A stretch of DNA of 64,000 nt from Acanthochlamys bracteata (Eukaryota; Streptophyta; Magnoliopsida; Pandanales; Velloziaceae): NCBI GenBank assembly GCA_019914995.1, contig CM034138.1:4588001-4652000 (forward strand). The letters run 5' to 3'. Both the position numbers and the translations under genes were made by a program. Shown piece by piece: positions 46,642 to 56,035 of this stretch. The notes below the pieces were generated by a model. The model was not told the origin of the DNA, made no database searches, and saw only the letters and a program-made list of their open reading frames with translations. Numbering within the stretch: position 1 is the first letter of the stretch; each line of letters starts with the position of its first letter.

Positions 46642-49166
46642 CTACTCTAGTCGAATAGCTAAGTCTTCATCTTCAGTATCTTCATCTTCACTTGTATTTT
46701 TGTCTTCAGAATCATCTCTATGAGTAACTAGCAAGTACAAACGTGATGATAAATATCAAAATCTTAATAAAAAATTTTACTCTTTAGGAATTAAAACTAA
46801 GCAAATGAGTAAACTTACTTGTCTTATTCTTTCTATTAGGATTATCAGAACAATTTCATTTATCATGTTTGACACCCGATTTGTTACAGTACGCACATCT
46901 TCGACCAGCCTTCGCCTTGGTTCTTGCAATGGCTTTCTCCAAACCTTCTTTTATTCTAGTGTTACCCTTGCAAGTCTTTCCTTCTTTATTTCTTCCCTTT
47001 GTTTGTGATATGTCGGGATTTAAAAGCAACACTTGGGAGGCATCAATTGAGCCTTGTAAATTCTCATTGTGCATGACTGAAATCTTATCATGATCAATAG
47101 TCTTCCTTACTTCCTTGAGCCGCACTGTTGTTTCTTCCAATGTTTGCAACAAGATTTTGTATCTTTCATCGGTTTTAGCAGCTTCATAAACTATTTGGTT
47201 GAACACCTTTTGAAGTTGGATAGTTCTCAATAGCTTAGCATTGTCATGGCCACTTACTGAACCTCCATCATACTTACCTCTGTATTTATTGGCACCTTTT
47301 CTCCATCGATGCAAAATAAAATGATCGGGTATTTCTATATCCCGACTCTGAAAGACCTTCACAAGATGTCCACAAGGAATCCCCATAAACTCAAAAAGTT
47401 TGCATTCACAGCTACCTTTTTTTGTGGCTGGATTAAACTTCACCTTCCACTCCCGTCGATCATCTTCAATTCGAGACTTATAAATATAAGTCGTGTATCC
47501 ATCACTACCATTTTCATCATCATGCAAGATATACTGAGACTGAGCTTTTTCATATTCCTGTTTGAACTTATTGTACACATTTCTCGTATATAATTTTGCT
47601 GCACTTTTTAAGATATCAGAGTTGCCTTCTACAATGCGACATAAGTGTTCAGACACATAATCCTCTTTTTTTTTCTTTCTCAATAATTTTACTCAAATAT
47701 TTTTCATTCTTCAACACAAACTCTCGAAGAGTTGTTGTAGGATGAAAAAAATTCTTGTAAATTCCATTCATACCTTCGGAATGCCCAGTAGTGTTAATGC
47801 CGGCATAAAAAGTATTCAAATGATAGACAGGTGCCCACTGTTGTCGAATCTCATAGATTGCTAAGAGCCATTCATTTTTCTGCAACTCATATGTACACAT
47901 CAATTCCTCCCACCTCATTTCAAATGTGCTAGGATTAAAAATTTCCCGAATACACGACTTCATATCTTTTTTGAATTTTGACTTCTTGAAATAAATATGC
48001 GAAAGCTTTTCGGCAAATTTTTCATAATGTGCCATAAACAAAATCTATGTCGTGTATGTGGGAATACCTTAGCAATTGCTGCAGTCATAGCTCTATCTTG
48101 ATCTGTGATTATTGAAGATGGAGCACGTGCCCCCATAGCTGCAAGCCATGTCTCAAAAAGCCACCAAAAAATTTTTTCAATCTCACCAAAAAGTAGTGCC
48201 CAGCCAAACTGAATTGACATATTGTGATGGTTAACTCCAGTAAATGGAGCAAATAGAATCTCATAGACATTCTTGCGGTAGGTGGTGTCAAAAAATACAA
48301 CGTCACCAAAATAATGATATTGACTACGTGACCTCCCATCCACCCAGAAAAATTTAATTGCTCTTGAGTCTTCATCCATTTGTATCGCATAAAAAAAGTT
48401 TGAATCTTCTATACTGTTCCTCTTGAAAAAGTTAAGCGCTGCGGTTGCATCACCACTGATAGGCTTTTTGTATTCCTTTGAGCGACACAAATGGTTTCAA
48501 CAATCTCTGTTATCAAAACCATATTGAGGTCCGTCAAGTATATCAGCAACTTTAGCCATAGGTATACCTTCATCCCGAAATGAATCAATCAAACTCTTAG
48601 CTGCAGCGGGCATATTTCTGCAAACAGACATACGCATTCTTTTTGCTGGGCTAACTAGATTGTGATTGTGTTGGCTTTCATAATTGACCACTTCCCACAA
48701 TCCACTAGGTTGCTTTCTCACCCTCATTGTTGCAAGACACCCACATTTGGCCGTGCTCGTGCTTCTCTTGTTCTGTACTGATTTTTCAAGTTCCTCGTCC
48801 ATTTTTTGAGGTCGATGTCTTCTATAATTTCCAAAACGGTTACAAGTCATTTGACAAATAGTGACTTCATCTGAATGAGCACGGGTCTTTTGTGTAGATC
48901 GAGTCACTGCGCTAAACCCCTTGGCTTTTCCATAGTTTATATAAAATTGCTTCGCATCTTCCAGACTTACAAATATCATCCCTAAGTACGGTGACTTGAG
49001 ATTGTCATTTACTACGTTTGGAGTTGGTACAGAAGAAGATCCGGCCTCGAAACCTACAAATTTTTAAAGAAAATAACATAAGATAATAAAATTCAAATAC
49101 AGATGTTATTGAATGGAAGAGAATTGCCAAAAAGTTTTATATAATACCGTTGAACTGGTTAGACAT
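46642..49166 (-). CDS. MULE transposase, FAR1/FHY3-like (near-intact)
   Basis: Exons on the minus strand: 49166-49148 (MSNQFN), 49053-46819 and 46715-46642, with canonical junctions and matching phases; about 775 codons. Order of domains: FAR1 zinc DNA-binding domain (about 49000-48600: EDAKQFYINYGKAKGFS, KCGCLATMRV, SQHNHNL); MULE catalytic core with the DDE triad (VVFFDTTYRKN, SSIITDQDRAM, TTGHSEGMNGIYK) and CLWHIMKN; SWIM finger (CECKLFEFMGIPCGHLVKV, about 47420-47350); zinc knuckle CAYCNKSGVKH near 46870; and an acidic last exon (SEDKNTSEDEDTEDEDLAIR). This copy has two in-frame TGA codons, at 48491-48496 and about 46853-46855, both plausible CGA-to-TGA changes, and two compensating frameshifts near 48019 and in a homopolymer near 47670. 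It would cut and insert the element at (TA)n. Confidence 0.9.
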
Positions 49167-49439
49167 AGTGTAGGAGTTTAGATATAGGAGGAAGAATAAA
49201 AACAAAAAGAATAATCCAGTTTTTTTCTTGCTTGTTGCTGAAATAGAACACCTAAGAACAGAGAGCAAAACAACAGAACAGAGAGCCTTCTCTATTCCCG
49301 CTTTATCAGCTCTCTCCCGCTCAAAACAGATGCACCTAAATGGGTAATGACAAAAATGACCTCTGCAAGCTTGTTATAAAATTTTTCTGTGCTTGGTGTT
49401 GTTGTGTGCTCAATTTTTTTTCTTCTTCAAATATAAACA

Positions 49440-51613
49440 TGTGTACAACGGCAGAGAATCAAGTGACCAGTGAGCTCACTGACCAGGAACGAGGGAGCTC
49501 ACTGGACAGTGAGCTATGCAAAACAGTGAGCTTTGCTAGCTCAACACAAAAAAAAAAAAATTTTGTTAAGTTGCATTGTAAAAAAAAAAAAAATTTCTTA
49601 CGTTCGATCTATTTAAACGACATCGTACAATTCCGACTAAAAAAAAATTAAAATTAAAATTTATTTTGGTTGGAGGGAGTCCGGTGAGCTCTGCTAAGCT
49701 CTGGAGCTCACTGGACAGTGAGCTTTGCTAGCTCAAAAAAAAAAAAAAAAAAAAGATTTTCTTAAGTTGCATTGTAAAAAAAAATAACTTTGTTATGTTC
49801 GATCGATTTAAACAACATCGTACAACTCCGACTAAAAAAAATTAAAATCAAAATTTATTTTGGTTGGAGGGAGTCCGGTGAGCTCACTCGCCGGAGACCA
49901 GTGAGCTCACTGGCCGGAAACGAGTGAGCTCTGCTAAGCTATGGAGCTCACTGGACAGTGAGCTTGCATAGCTCAACAAAAAAAAAAAAAAAAAAATTTT
50001 CTTAAGTTGCATTGTAAAAAAAAAAAACTTTGTTACGTTCGATCTATTTAAACGACATCGTACAACTCCGACTAAAAAAAAATTAAAATTAAAATTTATT
50101 GTGGTTGGAGGGAGTCCGGTGAGCTCACTCGCCGGAGACCAGTGAGCTCTTGTGTCCACTGCAAGCCATGAGCATAGGTCATGTATTCCCTTGCCAGTGA
50201 GATATGCATCTGCCACTGGCAAGCATTCATCTGCCAGAACATAGCTCACTGGTCGAGACACACTCCACATTCATCCAGTGAGCTCACTACTGTTCTTATA
50301 CAGTACATTTAAGCATCGACAACATTCTCATTCTCATTACATTCTCATCACATTCATCATTCTCATTCACTTCACATTCACATTAACATTCACACATGAC
50401 AACACAATGGATACCAACCAGAGAATTATCATCGCATTTCATTCATAACACAATTTTGTAAAAAAATTTTACATTGCATTCACAACAAAAGCTACAACCT
50501 TGAATTACAATCACAAGTTTACAACAGTTGGACACAGCAGACACAAAACATCATAGTCTGCATTACAGCAATAGACACACTACATTTAACAAACATTCAT
50601 TCACTGCTGACATTCATGAAAAACGAAAAAAAAAAAAAAAAACCAAAGACACAAGAAACCATTAGCAGTGAGCTCCAGAGCCATCCCAGTAAAGTACAAC
50701 AATACTAGCACCATTGTCTTCCAAGTTCACATCAGTCACAAGGATCGGCATTTATTCTGCAATCAAAAGAAAAAAAAAGAGTGAGAAACAAATATGAGTA
50801 CCATTCGCATTCATACCTGCTCACCGATCACCAGCGAGCTCTCCGGCAAGCCTCTAGCAATACGCTTCACACTAAAAAAAATCCTGTTCAAATTGTTAAT
50901 GAAATTTTAAAAAGTTTAGACTGAAAATCACGATGCTGCAACAAAGATATCTTTAAAATGTTACGTGAAGTTCGACCACCGGCAGGCGTTCAAACGCTCT
51001 GGTCGACGGCCGACAAATAGCAACGAATGCTGAAATTGAAGATTGTAGAAGGCATAAAAGAAGGAGAATAAGAAGAATTAAATGTCCGCTAAGCCTAATT
51101 CCGATCGTCGGCCGGCGAGCGAACGGTCCGGCCCGACGAACAAATTAGGACTAGCGGCAGGAATGCAGAAACTGAAAGCTCTAAACTGTATAGAAGAAGG
51201 AGGAGAAGACAAATGTAAGGTTCCCTAGCCCTAGATTCGATCGTCAGCCGGCGAAAAAAACGAAAGCTCCGGCCCGACGAACGAAATTTTAGAGTTGGAA
51301 GCGAAAGGGGAAATTTTGAAAGGGATTAGACGAAGGAGAAGGGAGGAGAAAGAATCTCACCTGTGGCGAAGAACAAGGCTCGGCGGCAGCGCGAAATCGC
51401 CGAGCGGGAGGCAGCGGGCGAGCTCGCTGCGAAGAAGAGAAAGGAAGAAATGGTGAATGAAAACGCGCTCGCGTGAGGAGGCAGACCAAATCGAATGTGA
51501 GTTGACGAAAATGTCCTCCTGTAAAACGTTTCTCTTTACGCGCGAGCGCGCTCGCGTGAACCGTCCGATAGCTGATCGGACGGCTCACACGCGATGTGCG
51601 CGCATCTCCTCCC
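49440..51613. repeat. Right terminal inverted repeat of the MULE, with internal tandem units
   Basis: The inverse of 44727-46615. The inner part is expanded into three tandem units containing AAGTTGCATTGTAAAA (at about 49568, 49765 and 50005, spaced 196 and 240 bp), each with TTAAACGACATCGTACAA-type and GAGTCCGGTGAGCTC segments. The left arm has about two such units. Confidence 0.88.
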
Positions 51614-51640
51614 ATATATATATATATATATATATATATA

Positions 51641-52035
51641 GTAGGGTGGGGATAGGGGCACCCCACCCTTAAGGGCACCTTAGGCACCCTTTTTTAAAAA
51701 GATGCGTAAAAAATTTCAAATATAATCTCCACCGTTGGATATGAAAAACTATGAGTTATAAAGACGGCGACAAAAGTTTAGCTCAATCGAATCATGAATT
51801 GATGTCCATCAAATCTCTTAATCAAAATGAGATAAAAAAGAAAAAGAACATCTTTATCAAAACTTATTATTTATATCATTTGATCAAATGCCTGATGGAG
51901 ATTGATTTGTATTCCGATTGAGTTGAAATTTTGTCAATATATTTTTTACTAGTAGTTCTTCATATCTAACGGTAGAAATTGAATTTGAAATGTTAGATTG
52001 AAAAGGGTGCCCCTAAAAATGGGATGCTCCTATCC

Positions 52036-52037
<2 letters not shown>
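51641..52037. mobile_element. Palindromic TA-targeting MITE, copy 4 (distinct subfamily)
   Basis: It begins GTAGGGTGGGGATAGGGGCA and ends GATGCTCCTATCCCCA. The inner words ATAATCTCCACCGTTGGATA and TTTAGCTCAATCGAATCATG are shared with copies 1-3, but its tips (CACCCCACCCTTAAGGGCAC) differ. Flanked by (TA)n. Confidence 0.88.
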
Positions 52038-52070
<33 letters not shown>

Positions 52071-52072
<2 letters not shown>

Positions 52073-52478
52073 AATAGGATATAGGCACATGCGTACACAT
52101 GCTGGCCAAAAGTGGCCGGCGAGCTCTCCAAATCTAATTTTCACCGTTGGATATGAAGACCATGTGTTGGGAACATGTTGATAAAATTTCAGCTCAATCG
52201 GAATACGAACCGACCTCCATCGGAACTCTTGATCAAAATGACGTATACTTTTAAATTTGACAAAAGATATATATTTTCTTTTTGTGTCACTTTGATCAAG
52301 AGTTCCGATGGAGGTCGGTTCGTATTCCGATTGAGCTGAAATTTTATCAAAATGTTTCCAACTCATGGTTCTTCATATCCAACGGTGGAGATTGAATTTG
52401 GAGAGATCGTCGGCCACGTTTGGTCAGCATGTGTACACATGTACTTTTAAGACCTACATGTGCCTATATCTTATCCCA
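52071..52478. mobile_element. Palindromic TA-targeting MITE, copy 5 (ACATGTG-tip subfamily)
   Basis: It begins GGAATAGGATATAGGCACAT and ends ACATGTGCCTATATCTTATCCC. Its arms are the cleanest in the window: TTCAGCTCAATCGGAATACG and ACCGACCTCCATCGGAACTC recur inverted as GAGTTCCGATGGAGGTCGGT and CGTATTCCGATTGAGCTGAA. Tips hold CACATGCGTACACATGC. It is probably the youngest of the palindromes. Confidence 0.9.
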
Positions 52479-52499
52479 TATATATATATATATATATAT

Positions 52500-53639
52500 T
52501 ATAGCCCTTGAAATGATTGTATGGATATGTGTTGGCATACATAAAGATGCATGTGACCGTGTGTGTGTGTCTACATAAGCAAGTATATTATATATATCAC
52601 ACACGCATAGCGTAGGTGATGGATTGAGAGCATATCTTGAACTCGTATCATATTGTTATATATATCACACACGCATACATTATAATATGTACATATATCA
52701 GGGTGATTAGCAAAGCTCGATGCTTAGTATGTGCTGCAATCTGCGTCAATCTATATGATCATAGCTCTATGCTGAATACGTTATGGGATCCTCAGATATT
52801 CAATACCTTCGTAGCTCGATGTCCGGTATGTCTGAGCACCCACCGGAAATTCATATATTTTAGTGCCTTATATATTTTAGGATCCACTAGACTAATTAGC
52901 ATCTCTGGGACCCACGTCATGAATATCTCATATAAGTATTTATAATATATAATAGGTTAGGGTAATATTTATCAAATCCTGAGTCGTCCCATACGAATCA
53001 AATCTTTAACAAGTAGGTGAAATGAAATAGATTTTTCACACAACGAGTATACTATGCCCAATATCTCAATGTCATTATAATCATACTCATACATGTTTGA
53101 AATATACGTACTAATATGTATGTCAAACATGTCCTATAATCATGCCACTAGGTTTATATAATACTAGGGTGCTATTATAATTGCTATCCTAATGTTATGT
53201 AAGCATGCATTGTGCAAGCATCATGAAGCATGAAGGATTAATCACCCAAATGCACAAAAAAGTGATAATGTATGCTAAAATTTTCAAAACAAATGTTATT
53301 TGTACCAGAAGTCTAACTATATTGCTAAGAGAAAAAAGACAAGTTAACCCTCATCTGAGATCAATGCAATCATCTAAATTCACAAGCTATCATCAAGCGA
53401 AGTTGCCGACTCTAAACTCTAATTTCAATCCTGACACATAATTAAGTGCAATTAAAGCATAAATAAATAATATTACGCCCGTTCATAATTCCTAACGTAC
53501 GACTAGAATCATATCTAACCTAAACCATCTCTAGTGTAATCAAATTCAAGATTCCCAAACATTAACCAATCAATGATTAACATAATTCCATAAGCCATAA
53601 AATTTAGTTGGTGATTGCATTGATCTAGATAGCTTACCG
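52500..53639. other. Right flank of the TA island and intergenic DNA
   Basis: Begins with the inverse of the left flank (ATAGCCCTTGAAATG). A short (GT)n run lies at 52558-52571, and ATATATCACACACGCATA occurs twice (about 52593 and 52659). No gene seen. Confidence 0.5.
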
Positions 53640-55190
53640 ACTCACGAGACGATTGGAATTCGAACTTGACACCTGAAGAAGCATGAAGCAATGAGGACCA
53701 ACCATATATCATTTCAGAATTTTTGAGTGTATTACCTATGCTTGTATTCCATATGAGAAGAGACAAAAGCCAAAAGCTAGATGAGAATGGAGAAAAATGC
53801 ATATTCCTTGGTGTTAGTGATCAATTTAAAACTTATAAGCTATACAATCATAACACTAAGAAAATTACTATCAGTCACAATGTTGTCTTTGATGAAGAAA
53901 GCTTCTGGATGTGGAGCAAAGATGATGTTAAACACCATACTTGTAACGCCCTATCAAGTGTTATGTGGGCTAAGCCCAACGAATACATGTTATGTTAATT
54001 TTATATCTTCTTCCCTAACCCCTCCCCTCTCACCATCTCTGAACCGCCCCCCCCCCCATCTTCCCGACAGCAACCTTTTACTGCCCTCCTCGGAATGCTA
54101 TCAACTCCCTCCGGCGATGAGCATCACTTCTCCTACTTCAGGTCTTCATCTTCCTCCTCGTCCGTCACCACCATCATGCCTCCATCAAGCTTCACCGTGC
54201 AGGTTAGGAATTAAGATTTTGCCAGACCTCTTCGTTAGACCACTTCGCCGACCATTCGAAGTGGACCTCTTCGTTAGTCCATAATGGTTGAATTTGATAT
54301 GTCTGATCTTGGAGTGACGCATTACTTTTTTGGTATAAAAATAGTGCAACTTTCTGCTGATATCTTTATTTATCAAAAGGAGTATGTGCAATAAACTTTA
54401 TACAGATTTCAAATGAATAATTGTAATGCTATTTGTGCACCTATTGAAATGAGTGTGCATCTTAGTAGAGATCCGTAGAAAAGATGATTGATAGTACTCT
54501 TTACAAGCAAATTGTAGGGAGCTGATGTATTGAACTGCAACTAGATCCGATATCATACATGTTGTAAGTCACATTAGTAGGTAGATGGAGTGTCCAGAAT
54601 ACATTATGTCTTTGCTGCAAAAAAAGTTTGCGGTACTTGCAAGGTATTGGAAGTTGTGGATTGTTCAAGAAGATGGATGAAAAAATCTGAATTTTTTGAC
54701 TTTACAGATAGTGATTATGTTGGAGATCTAGATGATAGAAAGAGCACACCAGGCTATGACTTTGTGATGGGCTTATGAGCAAATTCATGGTCATGAAGGA
54801 AGCAATCAATTATAACATTGTTGACTACTAAAGCTCAGTTCGAAGCAGTAACGGTGTGCACCTTTCAAGCAATTTGGTACAAAAAGGTTCTTGAAGAACA
54901 TCATTAAGGCCTACTCCTATTGTTGTGATAAGAAATTCAAAAATATAGTTCTCCGAAAGTTCTGCTCTCCAAAAATATCATTTCTTAGGCGATCTTTCAA
55001 AAGATGAAACTATTGATCTGATCTATTGCAGAAGCGAAGATCAAGTTGCTGATATCTTACAAAGCCTCTCAAATTAGGTATATTTCAGATGCTTAGAAAA
55101 CTAGTTGGAATTTACTCTCTAGAGAGTCTAATATGAGGAATGGTGCATCCAGCCAAACTGAAGTTTTCTTTAAGTTTCAGTTTCAGGGAT
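53640..55190 (+). mobile_element. Ty1/copia retrotransposon fragment, broken fossil
   Basis: The plus strand shows the C-terminal part of a copia integrase (about 53640-53950: KLDENGEKCIFLGVS, YKLYNHNTKKITISHNVVF), then parts of reverse transcriptase (about 54290-54600: VEFDMSDLGVTHYFFGIKI) and RNase H (about 54640-55080). The gag, protease and 5' LTR are missing. The C-rich stretch near 54048 and low-complexity sequence at 54000-54260 separate the two parts. Broken, roughly ten breaks, and old. No LTR pair remains to date it. Confidence 0.8.
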
Positions 55191-55896
55191 TGTTGAACAT
55201 TTCTAAGTTGATCTAATATCTAGTATTCAGTGATTTTATTTTTTAGAAGAAGTTCACGAAGTTTTTTGCTCGTTGTTGAGAGCCTATTATTTAGCATAAG
55301 ACGGTTAAATTATGTTTTATATAAACAAAAGAAATATAATGCAATGCAGTTGTGTGGCCAATACAAATTCAGTTCTCTATTTTGTCCTTTGTCAGTTGCC
55401 TTATTAAATTCCTTTAAGTATCCTTAAAAAGTAGAATCACCTAAACACTAGATCAACTTAGAAATATTCAATAACTTTAGACTTCACACATATCAATTAA
55501 GTTACATTCTCACCATAATGTTTTTCGATAAGTAGTCTATACTCTCTTCAGAATAAACTTGAAATCACTAAATTCAATCCTAATTCATTTTTTTTTACTG
55601 CAGAATTGTCTTGCACGAAATCTAACTAACAAACATTTACATAGGTTTTTTTTTTTTTTTGAGAATAAGTAATATTAATGAGTTGCACAACGAGTTAGCA
55701 ATTAAGGACCTACGCTCTTCCACTTAACAAATAAACTACGCATTTTTCATACATTCATTCCTCATTCACAAGTACTAGTAATCCAAAATTCACGAAATTA
55801 ATTCTCATGACAAATATAGTAACCTGAAGACAAAGACGATCATTACACAATGAATGCAGATACGAATAATTTGCTACTAATAATACAATTACATTA
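55191..55896. other. Intergenic stretch, nothing recognised
   Basis: T-rich sequence with a poly-T run at 55648-55660. It might include the remnant of the fossil's 3' LTR near 55190, but no match supports this. Confidence 0.35.
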
Positions 55897-56035
55897 TCAA
55901 GCAGCTTGTTGAGGACCTTGAGGCATTTCATCTAAAGAGACTGTACAAATAACTACTGCTTGTTGCTTGTGCTCAATTGTCGCCACAACAACAATCACAG
56001 GGACAACCAACAACACTGGCTTTGAAGTATCATTA
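55897..56035 (-). pseudogene. Coding-like remnant of unknown gene, cut off by an LTR
   Basis: On the minus strand an open stretch (HNDTSKPVLLVVPVIVVVA, TIEHKQQAVVICTVSLDE, MPQGPQQAA, stop at 55897-55899) has the look of a real C-terminal exon: a hydrophobic strand-like run, then a polar tail. Its open frame runs into the LTR that starts at 56036. I do not recognise the family. It may be a host exon interrupted by the LTR or a chance frame. Confidence 0.3.

Larger units (their letters stand above)
44727..51613 (-). mobile_element. Mutator-like element (MULE) in (TA)n, FAR1-like transposase, inverted repeats of about 2 kb
   Basis: 6887 bp between (TA)n tracts (44696-44726 and 51614-51640). Both ends begin GGGAGGAGATGCGCGCACA (inverted on the right). 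The next part, GCGTGTGAGCCGTCCGATC and GCGAGCGCGCTCGCGCG, is again shared, and the two ends remain collinear for about 1.9 kb (left) and 2.1 kb (right). Between them a minus-strand gene encodes a FAR1/FHY3-type MULE transposase. An autonomous architecture with a TA-microsatellite target resembles the MuTAnT elements described in Medicago. The high arm similarity and nearly intact gene suggest recent activity. Confidence 0.92.
43307..52499. repeat. (TA)n island: microsatellite tracts separating serial insertions
   Basis: Pure TA tracts lie at about 43307-43328, 43723-43744, 44151-44169, 44576-44602, 44696-44726, 51614-51640, 52039-52070 and 52479-52499. Between them lie only transposons, back to back. 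The simplest reading is one original (TA)n that was hit repeatedly, each insertion keeping or regenerating TA on both sides. Confidence 0.9.
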
